This document shows, piece by piece, positions 50,768 through 59,801 of a DNA stretch of 64,000 nt. Every line of letters begins with the position of its first letter. Position 1 is the first letter of the stretch. Origin of the DNA: Kribbella sp. CA-293567 (lineage in GTDB: Bacteria; Actinomycetota; Actinomycetes; Propionibacteriales; Kribbellaceae); NCBI RefSeq assembly GCF_027627575.1, contig NZ_CP114065.1, positions 7,254,001 through 7,318,000 of the forward strand. The letters are read 5' to 3'. The notes below the pieces were generated by a model. The model saw only the letters and a program-made list of their open reading frames with translations, made no database searches and was not told the DNA's origin. Made by a program: the position numbers and the translations under genes.

Positions 50768-52324
50768 TCACCCGAGGGTAGGGAGGGGGAGGCTCTGGTT
50801 GGCGGCTCGATCGAGAGCTGTGACGGAGTACAGGTAGTGGCGCCCTTGGACTGCCGTGGTGTCGACGAAGCTGGTGCCGCGCAGCGTCGTGAGGAGGTTG
50901 CGGGCGTCGTTGTCGGCGCACCAGTCACCAGCCGCCAGGTCACGCCGATAGATCGCGTACGACGTCGTGTCGCGCGAGGTCGGCTTCCACTGCAGCTTCA
51001 CGCCGGCACTCGTCCGCGAAGCCCGCAGCGCGTGGACCGGCAGCGGTGCACGCGAGTCGAGCGACGGCATCGCCGGGATGAGCGCGGGGCGGGTGTACCA
51101 GGTGCTGTTGAGCAGACTCGTGGCGCCGAGCCGATCCGCGCGGACGTCCTTGGCGGAGAAGTAGATGTCGCCCTTGACCTCAGGAACCGTGGTGTTGAAG
51201 GCCAGATGGTCGCTCAGCTCGGCCGGGTCGGACCAGTCCGGGGACTGCGTCGACGTACCGACCTTGTACGTCGCCTGCCCGATGTACAGATGCACGCGAG
51301 TACCGCGCACCTGCTCGGCCCACCACGGCACGATCTTGTTGTAGTCGGCCGGAGCGAACCCGCCGGCCCAGTAGACCTGCGGCACGATGTAGTCGATCCA
51401 CTCCTCCCGCACCCACCGCCGGGTGTCGGCAGCGAGATCGTCGTACGTCTGCACGCCTGCGGTCGTGTCCGAGCCGAGGGGATCGGTCGCCTTGTTCCGC
51501 CAGACGGCGAACGGCGAGATGCCGAACTTCACCCACGGCTTGACCGCCTTGATCCGCTGCTGCAGCTCCTGGATCAGCAGGTCGATGTTGTTGCGCCGCC
51601 ACGCGGCCACGGTCGGGAAGCCGTCGCCGTACTGCGCGTAGGTGGCCGCGTCGTCGAACACCTGCCCCGCGACCGGATACGGATAGAAGTAGTCGTCGAA
51701 GTGCACCCCGTCGAGGTCGTAGTTCGCGACGGCGTCCATGATCGCGTCCTCGACCAGCTTGCGGGCCGCGGGGATCCCCGGGTTGTAGTAGAGCTTGCCG
51801 CCGTATGTGACCACCCAGTCCGGATGGAGCCGGGCCGGATGCGTCGGCACCAGCGCGTTGAGGTTGGTGCCCATCGACAGCCGGTAGGGGTTGAACCAGC
51901 CGTGCAGCTCGAGGTTGCGCTTGTGCGCCTCGGCGACGGCGAAGGCCAGCGGGTCGTAGCCCGGGTCGCCGCCCTGCGTGCCGGTCAGGTACTGCGACCA
52001 CGGCTCGACCTTCGACGGCCAGAAGGCGTCGGCGGTCGGGCGGATCTGCAGGATGACCGCGTTGTGGCGCTGGCGAACGGCATCCTCGAACCAGCCGATC
52101 AGCTCGGCCTTCTGCTGTTCGGCGGTCAGCCCGGTCCGGGACGGCCAGTCGATGTTGACCACCGAGGACACCCAGGCGGCCCGGAACTGGCGCAGCGGGG
52201 TGTCGGCGGCCGGCGTACAGGCCGAGGTCGTCGTGGGCTCCACGGCACCAGCTGTACCAGTGAAGGCGCCGATCAGCAGACAGGCCGACGCGGTGAGCAG
52301 GCCTGCGATCCGCCAGGGTTTCAT
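50768..52324 (-). CDS. Secreted GHL10-type family 10-like glycosyl hydrolase with C-terminal Fn3-like domain
   Basis: A 518-residue protein with a signal peptide (about 1-27). The catalytic TIM-barrel domain (about 45-400) belongs to GHL10/DUF187: FRAAWVSSVVNIDWPS, ILQIRPTADAFWPSKVEPWS, LELHGWFNPYR, YDLDGVHFDDYFYPYP and VPQVYWAGGF are typical. Homologous enzymes include DigH, which cleaves denuded peptidoglycan glycan strands. The C-terminal 110 residues resemble an Fn3 domain (HALRASRTSAGVKLQWKPT). GGAG lies 6 nt before the ATG. A wall-hydrolase role is plausible next to envelope-glycan genes. Confidence 0.88.
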   Translation of the reverse strand: MKPWRIAGLLTASACLLIGAFTGTAGAVEPTTTSACTPAADTPLRQFRAAWVSSVVNIDWPSRTGLTAEQQKAELIGWFEDAVRQRHNAVILQIRPTADAFWPSKVEPWSQYLTGTQGGDPGYDPLAFAVAEAHKRNLELHGWFNPYRLSMGTNLNALVPTHPARLHPDWVVTYGGKLYYNPGIPAARKLVEDAIMDAVANYDLDGVHFDDYFYPYPVAGQVFDDAATYAQYGDGFPTVAAWRRNNIDLLIQELQQRIKAVKPWVKFGISPFAVWRNKATDPLGSDTTAGVQTYDDLAADTRRWVREEWIDYIVPQVYWAGGFAPADYNKIVPWWAEQVRGTRVHLYIGQATYKVGTSTQSPDWSDPAELSDHLAFNTTVPEVKGDIYFSAKDVRADRLGATSLLNSTWYTRPALIPAMPSLDSRAPLPVHALRASRTSAGVKLQWKPTSRDTTSYAIYRRDLAAGDWCADNDARNLLTTLRGTSFVDTTAVQGRHYLYSVTALDRAANQSLPLPTLG

Positions 52325-52410
52325 GTCACTCTCCGACTGATTCCGTGGTTGAAGTCGAAAAATAGTTACACAGTTGGGCCCGGCACAGAAGAGGTCGGTA
52401 CGGTTGGGCC

Positions 52411-52935
52411 ATGCTGCGCCAGGCGACGGACGACGACGTCGACACCATCCGGGCCCTGCGCAACCAGCAGGCCAACCGCGACGTCAGCATCACCACCCAC
52501 GAGATCTCCGCCGACGAGCATGCCGGCTGGTGGGCCAGGACCGCGGTCGATCCGGCCCGGCGGGTGCTGATCTACGAACGCGACGGCCGCACCGCCGGAG
52601 TGGTGAACTTCTTCGATCTCGAGCCGGCCTCGTCGCCGGCCACCGGCGCCTGGGGTTTCTTCCTCGACGCCGACGGGCTGGCCGGGACCGGCGAGACGCT
52701 GCCCGCGTGGATCGAGGTGATGAAGGAGGCCACCGGCTACGCCTTCGACACCCTCGGCCTCGACGAGCTGACCGGTGAGGTGCTCGAGCACAACACCGTC
52801 GTACGGCAGATGAACCGGCGCTTCCGCTTCACCGAGGGCGAGCCGGAGCTCCGGTCCGCCGGCGGGCGCGAGGTCACCGTGCTGCCGATCAAGCTGGCCA
52901 GGGCAGACCGCCGTCAACCGAAGGAGCAGAGATGA
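52411..52935 (+). CDS. GNAT acetyltransferase, PseH-like
   Basis: A 174-residue GNAT protein of the RimJ/PseH type (LRQATDDDVDTIRALRNQQANR at the start, then VVNFFDLEPAS). It overlaps the PseI-type synthase gene by 4 nt, and in pseudaminic acid pathways the UDP-4-amino-sugar N-acetyltransferase PseH acts three steps before PseI, so this role is likely. TACGGT at 52399-52404 lies 6 nt before the ATG and no ribosome binding site is seen. No PseB, PseC, PseG or PseF gene is in the window; they may lie beyond the edge. Confidence 0.75.
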   Translation: MLRQATDDDVDTIRALRNQQANRDVSITTHEISADEHAGWWARTAVDPARRVLIYERDGRTAGVVNFFDLEPASSPATGAWGFFLDADGLAGTGETLPAWIEVMKEATGYAFDTLGLDELTGEVLEHNTVVRQMNRRFRFTEGEPELRSAGGREVTVLPIKLARADRRQPKEQR

Positions 52936-53990
52936 GCGCCACCCGGACCATCGATTTCGGGGGCGTCCCGATCGGCCCGGAGCACCGGCCGCTGGTGATC
53001 GCGGAGATGTCGGGCAACCACAACGGTGACTTCGAGCGGGCCAAGGAGATCGTCCGGGCGATGGGCGACACCGGCGTCCAGGCGCTGAAGCTGCAGGCCT
53101 ACACGGCCGACACGATGACGCTCGACGTCGACCTGCCCGCGTTCCGGCTGCCGGGTGACCACAAGCTGTGGGCCGATCGGCACCTGCACGAGCTGTACGA
53201 AGAGGCGCACACGCCGTGGTCCTGGTTCGAGCCGCTGTTCGAGCTGGCGAACTCGCTCGGCATGGTCGCCTTCGCGTCGCCGTTCGACCAGACCGCGATC
53301 GATCTGCTGGAGAAGCTGAACGTCCCGGCCTACAAGGTCGCCTCGAACGAGATCGGCGACCTGCCCTTGGTCCGCGCCATGGCCGCGACCGGCAAGCCGG
53401 TGATCATCTCCACCGGATCGGCGACGCTGACCGATATCGACGCTGCTGTCCGGGCCGCTCGCTCCACCGGCAACGAGCAGCTCGTCGTCCTCTCCTGTAC
53501 GGCGAGCTACCCGGCCCCCGCCGACCAGTCGAACCTCCGCGGCATCCCGGTCCTGCGCGACGCGCTCGGCGTACAGGTCGGCCTGTCCGACCACACGATG
53601 GGCATCGGCGCCTCGATCGCGGCCGTCGCCCTCGGCGCGACGGTGATCGAGAAGCACGTCACCCTGTCCCGCTCCGACGGCGGCGTCGACTCCGCCTTCT
53701 CCCTCGAGCCGCCCGAGGTCCGGGCCCTGGTCGAAGGCACCACCATCGCCCACGAGGCCCTCGGTGAGCCGACCATCGGCCCGAAACAGGCCGAGCAGAA
53801 CGTACTGCGCTTCCGCCGCTCCCTCTACGTCACCCGCGACGTGCAGGCCGGCGAGCTCGTCTCCCCCGACAACGTCCGCTCGGTCCGCCCCGCCGGCGGA
53901 CTCCAGCCGGACGCCTACTCCACAGTCGAGGGCCGCCCGTTCCGCACCGACGTACCGGCCGGAACCGCCCTGACCTGGGACTTGCTCTGA
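52932..53990 (+). CDS. pseI: Pseudaminic acid synthase (NeuB/PseI family)
   Basis: A 352-residue NeuB-family enzyme condensing a 6-deoxy-2,4-diacetamido hexose with phosphoenolpyruvate. The sequence VIAEMSGNHNGDFERAKEIV and LKLQAYTADTMTLD is typical of PseI rather than sialic acid synthase (which has EIGxNHNG). The TIM barrel contains the metal and PEP ligands (YKVASNEIGDLP, GLSDHTMG, EKHVTL) and the C-terminal 60 residues are an SAF/antifreeze-like domain (YVTRDVQAGELVSPDNVRSVRP). AAGGAG precedes the ATG. It is co-translated with the PseH-like gene. Confidence 0.88.
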   Translation: MSATRTIDFGGVPIGPEHRPLVIAEMSGNHNGDFERAKEIVRAMGDTGVQALKLQAYTADTMTLDVDLPAFRLPGDHKLWADRHLHELYEEAHTPWSWFEPLFELANSLGMVAFASPFDQTAIDLLEKLNVPAYKVASNEIGDLPLVRAMAATGKPVIISTGSATLTDIDAAVRAARSTGNEQLVVLSCTASYPAPADQSNLRGIPVLRDALGVQVGLSDHTMGIGASIAAVALGATVIEKHVTLSRSDGGVDSAFSLEPPEVRALVEGTTIAHEALGEPTIGPKQAEQNVLRFRRSLYVTRDVQAGELVSPDNVRSVRPAGGLQPDAYSTVEGRPFRTDVPAGTALTWDLL

Positions 53991-54000
53991 CCAGCTACCT

Positions 54001-54753
54001 CTAACGCAACTGCGCCGCAGCCCGATCCCGGATGATTCGGGCGAAGGCAAGGAAGTCGGCCTCGGATCCGACCCGGCCGAAAGCCCGAACCTCACCCGCG
54101 TAGGTAGGAGTGCGGAAGAACAGAGTTCGTTCGACCCACGACCGGCCGGCTTTCGGGTAGGTCCTGACGATGTACCGCGACCCGGCGCCGAACTCGGTCA
54201 GCGGGCGCTCCTCGATCGACGCCTGGGCCGTCCCTGAGCCGACTGAGATCCGGCGGCATTCGGGCGCCGACTTGAAGCGAAGACGGTGATAGCGTTCCGC
54301 CTCCGCGCCGGTCAGCTCGTACAGAACGGCGTTGACGAAGGCCTCCGTACCGGCGGCGCCTACTTCGGCGGTACCGAGGGCCGCTGGGGTGTCGGACCGG
54401 AAGCTTGCCACCGACTCGACCGTGAAGCCACCGGTCCGGATCATCGCGCGACAGCTCTGCGGTTCCACCGTCAGCCCGGCCAACGGGTCCTCGCGCTGGC
54501 GCATGGTCCGGAGATCGATGAAGTGGCTACCCACGTCGAGGCGTTGACGCAAATACGTCGTCGGCAGGGCGGCCTGGAGCTGGCTGGCCTCGAAGCGGTA
54601 CTGCGGAGGATCGGGCGTGCTGCTCGCAGTTTTCGTGCTGGCGGCCTGAGCCCCAGATGCGGACGAGGGCGCGGTGGAGCGGCAGGCCGACAGCAGGAGG
54701 GCGGCGGCCAGCATCACGGCGAGGCAGCGTGCGTGGCCGGAAGGAATAGTCAT
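54001..54753 (-). CDS. Lipoprotein of unknown function
   Basis: ATG at 54751-54753 gives 250 residues with lipobox LLSAC (Cys near position 24). After a Ser/Ala/Thr linker the mature domain is about 190 residues with two Cys (QSCRAMI, PECRRIS) probably bonded, similar in general form to DUF3558 or PknH-sensor-like lipoproteins, but no firm match. GATTAT at 54761-54766 lies 7 nt before the ATG, indicating a leaderless message. It is divergent from the GT2 gene at 54812. Confidence 0.8.
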   Translation of the reverse strand: MTIPSGHARCLAVMLAAALLLSACRSTAPSSASGAQAASTKTASSTPDPPQYRFEASQLQAALPTTYLRQRLDVGSHFIDLRTMRQREDPLAGLTVEPQSCRAMIRTGGFTVESVASFRSDTPAALGTAEVGAAGTEAFVNAVLYELTGAEAERYHRLRFKSAPECRRISVGSGTAQASIEERPLTEFGAGSRYIVRTYPKAGRSWVERTLFFRTPTYAGEVRAFGRVGSEADFLAFARIIRDRAAAQLR

Positions 54754-54811
54754 CAGTGGAATAATCGCACCGGTCGATCCTTCGTTACTGGATCCCACGG
54801 GAAGGCTGGCT

Positions 54812-55765
54812 GTGCTCGTCTCTGTTGTGGTGCCGTGCTACCGGTCGGCGGCGACCCTGCCGCGGCTGGTGGAGGGGCTGGTCGAGGTTCTGCCGGGGGC
54901 GACGACCGGGTTCGAGATCGTGCTGGTGGTGGACGGCAGTCCGGACGACACCTGGCCGGTCGCGAGCGAACTGGCCGACAAGTACGCCGAGGTCCGGGCG
55001 ATGCGGCTGGCGCGGAACTACGGGCAGCACAACGCGTTGATCGCGGGCGTGCGCAACGCGCGGTACGAGGTCGTCGTGACGATGGACGACGATCTGCAGC
55101 ATCCCGCCGACCAGGTGCCGGTGCTGCTGCGGGCGCTGACCGACGACGTCGACCTGGTGTACGGCGTACCGGCCGAGGAGGAGCACGGGTTCGCCCGGAG
55201 CTTCTCGTCGCGGCTGGTCAAGGGCGCGCTGGCGTCGGCGATGGCGGTGCGCGACGCCCGGTCGATCAGCGCGTTCCGGGCCTTCCGGACCTTCCTGCGG
55301 GACGGGTTCGACGGGCTGGACGGCCCGCACGCCTCGGTCGACGTGGCGCTGTCCTGGTCGACCACCCGGATCGCGCAGACCACCGTCCGGATGGAGTCAC
55401 GGGCGGCCGGCCAGTCGAACTACACGACCTGGATGCTGATGAAGCACGCGCTCACGCTGATCACCGGGTACTCCGTGGAACCGCTGCGGCTGGTCGGCTA
55501 TCTCGGCTTCATCTGCGCCGTCTTCGGGGTCGGGCTGTTCGGCGTGATCATCGTCAAGTACGTCACCGGCGCGACCACGGTGGCCGGATTCACCACGATC
55601 GCGTCGATGGTGGCGTTGTTCTCCGGTGCCCAGATGCTGGCCCTCGGCGTCCTGGGCGAGTACGTCGGACGCCTGCACTCCGGCTCGATGGGCCGGCCGA
55701 CGTACGTGATTCGTGAGCGGACCGACGTGGACGCCCACCCCGACATCAAGCGTGAGGTCGACTGA
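54812..55765 (+). CDS. GT2 polyprenyl-phosphate glycosyltransferase (DPM1/ArnC-like)
   Basis: GTG at 54812 with GGGAAGG 6 nt upstream gives 317 residues. The GT-A domain begins VSVVVPCYR and contains the DDDLQH motif near 92-97 that binds metal-nucleotide, followed by FAVRSFS-type acceptor loops. Two hydrophobic helices near 230-255 and 262-285 anchor it in the membrane, as in ArnC/GtrB/DPM1-like enzymes that load a sugar onto undecaprenyl phosphate. It precedes the fusion gene by 1 nt and is co-transcribed with it. Confidence 0.87.
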   Translation: MLVSVVVPCYRSAATLPRLVEGLVEVLPGATTGFEIVLVVDGSPDDTWPVASELADKYAEVRAMRLARNYGQHNALIAGVRNARYEVVVTMDDDLQHPADQVPVLLRALTDDVDLVYGVPAEEEHGFARSFSSRLVKGALASAMAVRDARSISAFRAFRTFLRDGFDGLDGPHASVDVALSWSTTRIAQTTVRMESRAAGQSNYTTWMLMKHALTLITGYSVEPLRLVGYLGFICAVFGVGLFGVIIVKYVTGATTVAGFTTIASMVALFSGAQMLALGVLGEYVGRLHSGSMGRPTYVIRERTDVDAHPDIKREVD

Positions 55766-55766
55766 G

Positions 55767-57251
55767 ATGGACTACCTGCTCTTCCCGGGCCGGCACCACG
55801 TGCTGACCCGGTTCCAGGCGGAGTTCCTGCGCCGGTACGACGCGACGATCGTCTGGGCGGTCACCTCGGCCAACCACCACACCACCAAACGCAACCCGGT
55901 GCCCTTCGACCGGCGGGAGGCCGCGATCGAGCGGCTCAGCGTGGCGGTCGGAATCCGGTCGCTGGTGATCGGTGTGGTCGACACCCCACCCACTGACGAC
56001 TTCGCCGATGTCACCATCAAGGCGGTCGAGGCCGGTACCGACGACCAGGTCCAGCTGCATCCGGGCAACACGATCGTCGCCTGTTCGACACCGGAGGTGG
56101 CCAAACTCTACGAACAGCTCGGCTACCAGGTGATCGGCGTCGAGCCCGAGGACCAGCACCGGCCCTGGGACGTGCTGCTGATGATTGCTGAGGGCAACAA
56201 CGATTGGCGGAAGCTGGCCCATCCGGCCACCGTGGACGTCTTCGACCGCTACCACCTGGACGCGCACATCCAGCGCTGCGTGAACGACCCGGTGGTCGGT
56301 GACGACGGCGGGCTCACCACCACCCGCGACTACAAGACCTACGCCGATGCCTTCGAGACCGCGGCCGACCGGAAATGGCTGCAGCTCAAGGACTTCGTCC
56401 GGCCCGGGCGGATCCTCGACATCGGTTGCGCGACCGGCGCCACGCTGCAACTGGTCGACGCCGACCCTCGCTTCCACGAGTCCGACCTGATCGGGGTCGA
56501 GGTCGCCCGGCACCTGTACGCCGAATGCGTGCACAAGAAGGAGCAAGGGCTCTTCCAGAACCCGAACGTCTACTTCTACCAGCGCAACATGCTCGGCTCG
56601 GCGGTCTTCCCGGCGCGCTCGATCGACACCACCCTCACGCTGGCCCTGACCCACGAGATCTGGTCGTACGCCGACGGCTCGCGCCCGGACACCGTGCAGC
56701 GTTTCGCCGACGGGCTGTTCGCGCACACGGCACCGGGTGGCGTCTGGGTGAACTCCGACGTCTGCGGTCCGGCCGAGCCGGAGCGCAGCGTCGTACTGGC
56801 GCTGGACGACAGCGACGGGGAGAACCCGGACGCGCCGGCCGAGCTGGAGGCGCTGGCCGACCCGGCGGCGTACATCCGCAGGTTGTCCACCAGGGCACGG
56901 TTCTTCCAGTTCGCCCAGGACTTCCGGCGGAACGCGTCCGTGCCGTTCGAGTACTCCGTCCGCGGCGGCGAGCTGGTACTGCGGCTGGCCGACGCGATGG
57001 ACTTCCTGACCCGCAAGGACTATGTGGACAACTGGCTGAGCGAGACCCACGAGCAGTTCTGCGGGCTGAACTTCGCCGGCTGGTCGGAGATCGCCGAGAA
57101 CGCCGGCTTCACCGTCGACCCGGCGTCGAAGGCGTGGCGGAACGACTGGGTGATCGAGAACCGGATCGCCCCGGTCGCGTCCCTCAGCTCGCTCCAGGGT
57201 GAACCGGTCGACTGGCCGGACACCCATCAGCTGCTGATCGCGCGCCGTTAG
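55767..57251 (+). CDS. Nucleotidyltransferase-methyltransferase fusion protein
   Basis: A 494-residue protein of two enzyme domains. Residues 1-165 resemble the NMN adenylyltransferase/cytidylyltransferase fold: LLFPGRHHVLTRFQ stands for the GRFQPxHxGH loop and SANHHTTKRNPVPFDRREAAI for the SxxSHTxxNPFxxxER motif. After a helical stretch, a class I methyltransferase domain starts with ILDIGCATGATLQL near 216-229. I know of no named family with this order. The position one base after a GT2 gene suggests activation and methylation of a sugar or polyol head group (inference). It overlaps the convergent gene by 4 nt. Confidence 0.8.
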   Translation: MDYLLFPGRHHVLTRFQAEFLRRYDATIVWAVTSANHHTTKRNPVPFDRREAAIERLSVAVGIRSLVIGVVDTPPTDDFADVTIKAVEAGTDDQVQLHPGNTIVACSTPEVAKLYEQLGYQVIGVEPEDQHRPWDVLLMIAEGNNDWRKLAHPATVDVFDRYHLDAHIQRCVNDPVVGDDGGLTTTRDYKTYADAFETAADRKWLQLKDFVRPGRILDIGCATGATLQLVDADPRFHESDLIGVEVARHLYAECVHKKEQGLFQNPNVYFYQRNMLGSAVFPARSIDTTLTLALTHEIWSYADGSRPDTVQRFADGLFAHTAPGGVWVNSDVCGPAEPERSVVLALDDSDGENPDAPAELEALADPAAYIRRLSTRARFFQFAQDFRRNASVPFEYSVRGGELVLRLADAMDFLTRKDYVDNWLSETHEQFCGLNFAGWSEIAENAGFTVDPASKAWRNDWVIENRIAPVASLSSLQGEPVDWPDTHQLLIARR

Positions 57252-58978
57252 AAGCGGTTGCCCAGCTTCTTCTGCAGCCGGCGCTTGACCTTGTAGGCGA
57301 ACTTGCGCGGGTTGCGGATCAGCGCGGCCTTGCGGATCAGCGTGGTGACGGCGAAGGCGCGGGAGTTGCGGAAGCGGGTGCGCTCGGCGTTCGCTTTCTG
57401 CACCTGCAGGCGCAGCTCCCGCAGCCGGGTCTCGCGGGTCTTGAGCGCCTTGTCGCGGAAGCCGAGCGTGCGCTCGAGACCGAACACGTGCCCCTGCAGC
57501 TCGAACAGTTCGCGCCTCGCCCGCTCGGCGTCGGCGAGGGCGGTCCGTACGTCGGGCGCCTGGATCTCGGCCGTTCCGAGCGCGGCGGTCAGCGCGCCGG
57601 CGATTTCCTTGCCGCTGGCAACTTCCGCGTCGGGGACGCCGGACATTGCCAGCCAGGTGCTGACGAGGTCGTCCCCGATCATCCACGGCGGCCAGGGGTG
57701 ACGGCGGTGGTTGTCGATCAGGCGCGCGTGGAAGCGCTGCCAGGCTGCTGCCAGCAGGTCGGTGCGGGACGCGTCGGCGGTCCAGCCCGATACGCCGAAA
57801 CCGAAGGAGTCGCCGTCGATGGCGATGTCGTCCCAGCGGAGGACGACCTGACCGGTCTGCGCGAGGGCCCATTCGCCGAGGCGCGCGGCCAGTGCGCGGA
57901 ACGCGGGCACATCCTCGGCGGCGGCCAGCCGGTGGAGCACGGTCTCGACGCTGATACCGCCGGAGACTTCGGCCGGGACGACCGCTGCGTCGTAGACGAC
58001 ACCACGGATCGAAGGCCGGGGCGTCGCGTCGGCAACCTCACCAGCGTCGTCACCTGCCGAGGTGTCGGTGACCCGGGCAGCAATCGACCAACCAACCTCT
58101 GACGCGGTGGGTGTCTGGGTTGCGGTGAGGACGGCGGGGCCGGCGTCGCTGTAGATCGTGTGCTTGACGGGGAGGCCGGTGACCGCCAGCCAGCCGCTCG
58201 AGGTCGAGGCCAGGAGGCCGGCTCGGGAGGCTGAATCCGCGGCTTCCGCGATCGGGGCGAGGAGCGGGATGTCGGTAGACTCCAGCGCCTGCGTGGCCAG
58301 GCGGGCCGGCAGGGTTCCTGGTCGCGCGGCCGCCGCGACGTCGACTGCCAGCAAGGTCTTGTCGGCGAAGGACGAATAGATGCTCTGCAACGGCAGACCG
58401 ACCCGGTTGAGTTCAGCGGCCAGTTGGACCGCGGAGACCGGGCGGGCCGGGTCGTCGTGCAGCGGGCGCCACTCGTCGTCGCCGTGACGGTCCAGCGGTG
58501 GGCGGCGATCGAGCAGGCTGGTGAGGGCGAACTCGTTCTCCAAGCCCAGCACCAGCACGGTTTCCGGCGTACAGAGTGCGCCGAGGGAGTCGAGGCGCTC
58601 CGGCCAGGTGAGGTCGTCGCTGTCGTAGCCCAGCACCCGGTCCAGCCCGTCGACGGCGACGACCGCCTCGTACGCCGGACCGCTGAGGCCGTCGAGTGCG
58701 CCCGCGATCACCTGCAGGCCGGGGAACTGCTCGGCCAGCGCGGAGGCGTCCGAGACAGAGCGGACCAGCATCGTCGCGCTCGACGCCTGCTCGACCGCGA
58801 CGGCGACGAGGTCGGCCGCGTGCGGGCCGACGATCAAGGTGCGTGCCCCAGCAGGGAGTACGTCGGTCAGCAGCGCCCGGAGCACCGGGCCGCCGACGGC
58901 ACCGCGCTTGCCGCTGTAGTCGCTCCACGGCTGCATCTCACCGCGAACCACCTCGACGGCCAGCTGGTTGTCAGACAC
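57248..58978 (-). CDS. Large protein with Rossmann-like N-terminus and basic coiled-coil C-terminus
   Basis: A 576-residue protein. Residues about 40-180 resemble a degenerate class I methyltransferase fold (TLIVGPHAADLVAVAVEQA in place of motif I, without the GxGxG pattern). Residues about 480-560 are a heptad-like coiled coil (ERARRELFELQGHVFGLERTL then LRELRLQVQKANAERTRF), and the end is very basic (RNPRKFAYKVKRRLQKKLGNRF). Such a C-terminal basic helix occurs in proteins tethered to membranes or glycan synthases. Function unknown; it is the last gene of the wecE operon and overlaps the previous gene by 8 nt. Confidence 0.75.
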   Translation of the reverse strand: MSDNQLAVEVVRGEMQPWSDYSGKRGAVGGPVLRALLTDVLPAGARTLIVGPHAADLVAVAVEQASSATMLVRSVSDASALAEQFPGLQVIAGALDGLSGPAYEAVVAVDGLDRVLGYDSDDLTWPERLDSLGALCTPETVLVLGLENEFALTSLLDRRPPLDRHGDDEWRPLHDDPARPVSAVQLAAELNRVGLPLQSIYSSFADKTLLAVDVAAAARPGTLPARLATQALESTDIPLLAPIAEAADSASRAGLLASTSSGWLAVTGLPVKHTIYSDAGPAVLTATQTPTASEVGWSIAARVTDTSAGDDAGEVADATPRPSIRGVVYDAAVVPAEVSGGISVETVLHRLAAAEDVPAFRALAARLGEWALAQTGQVVLRWDDIAIDGDSFGFGVSGWTADASRTDLLAAAWQRFHARLIDNHRRHPWPPWMIGDDLVSTWLAMSGVPDAEVASGKEIAGALTAALGTAEIQAPDVRTALADAERARRELFELQGHVFGLERTLGFRDKALKTRETRLRELRLQVQKANAERTRFRNSRAFAVTTLIRKAALIRNPRKFAYKVKRRLQKKLGNRF

Positions 58979-59801
58979 GTTCTCTCCAATCGAACAACAT
59001 CCGCAGTTCGGCGGGCGGCATCAGCCACGGCACGCCGAGTTCCAGCTCGGTGGTCGCCCGCGCGGCCGCCAGGTCGATCTCCTTGCCCAGCAGTTCGGGC
59101 CACAGCCGCGCGATCCGCGCCTCGCCGCCGAACAGCGGGTTCTCGCCGGCCATCTGCATCGGATCGCCGTACACGGCCGGTTCGCAACCCGCCGCGATCC
59201 CGTAGAAGACCGCGGTCGACAGCCTGTTCGCCGCCACCCGCTTGTGCTTGCGCAGCTCCGCGAGCTGTTTGTAGAGGAAGCGCGGATCCGTGCCCTCGTA
59301 GGAGAATCCTCGCCGCCCGAAGGAGACCACCCGGAACCCGGCGTCCTCGTAGGACTTGCGGATCTCCGGCCGGTCGTACTCGGTGTAGTACAGGCTGAAG
59401 GTGACCGGCCCGGGCTCGGTCTCGCGGATCTCGTCGATCAGGCGCTTGTGGTCGCCCTCGATCTTGCCGCCCTCCCAGCCGTGGAACAGGAACCAGAGCG
59501 TGCCTTCCCGCTCCTCCTCCGGCACCACGCCGAGCTCGGGCTCGAGGTCGAGCAGATAGAGGAACGGCGCGCCGATGCTGTGGTAGTTCCGCCGGCCGAG
59601 CGCGTGCCCGCGGCGACGCGGGGCGTCGCTCCAGGTGAACCGCCAGGCGCCGTCGTAGAACTCGTGCACGGGGTTCCAGCCGTCGCCGATGTTCCAGCCG
59701 TGCTGCAGGTAGCCGCGCAGGCGGGGCGGGTACTCGTCGTTCAGCCCGGCGTACCGGGCCAGGATGTGCGCCTGACCGTAGTAGTGATTGTGATGGTGCA
59801 T
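58971..59801 (-). CDS. Hypothetical protein of the glycan cluster, glycosyltransferase-like
   Basis: ATG at 59799-59801 overlaps the stop of the GT2 gene upstream, and 276 residues follow. The N-terminus is MHHHNHYYGQAHILARYAGL; later segments such as NYHSIGAPFLYLLD, ENPLFGGEARIARLWPELLG and TVFYGIAAGCEPAVYGDP resemble C-terminal parts of capsule/teichoic polymer transferases (nucleotide-sugar-binding GAxGxxP-like loop), but I cannot name a family. No signal peptide or membrane helix. Context in a coupled five-gene operon argues for a sugar or polyol-phosphate transferase (inference). Confidence 0.65.
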   Translation of the reverse strand: MHHHNHYYGQAHILARYAGLNDEYPPRLRGYLQHGWNIGDGWNPVHEFYDGAWRFTWSDAPRRRGHALGRRNYHSIGAPFLYLLDLEPELGVVPEEEREGTLWFLFHGWEGGKIEGDHKRLIDEIRETEPGPVTFSLYYTEYDRPEIRKSYEDAGFRVVSFGRRGFSYEGTDPRFLYKQLAELRKHKRVAANRLSTAVFYGIAAGCEPAVYGDPMQMAGENPLFGGEARIARLWPELLGKEIDLAAARATTELELGVPWLMPPAELRMLFDWRERV

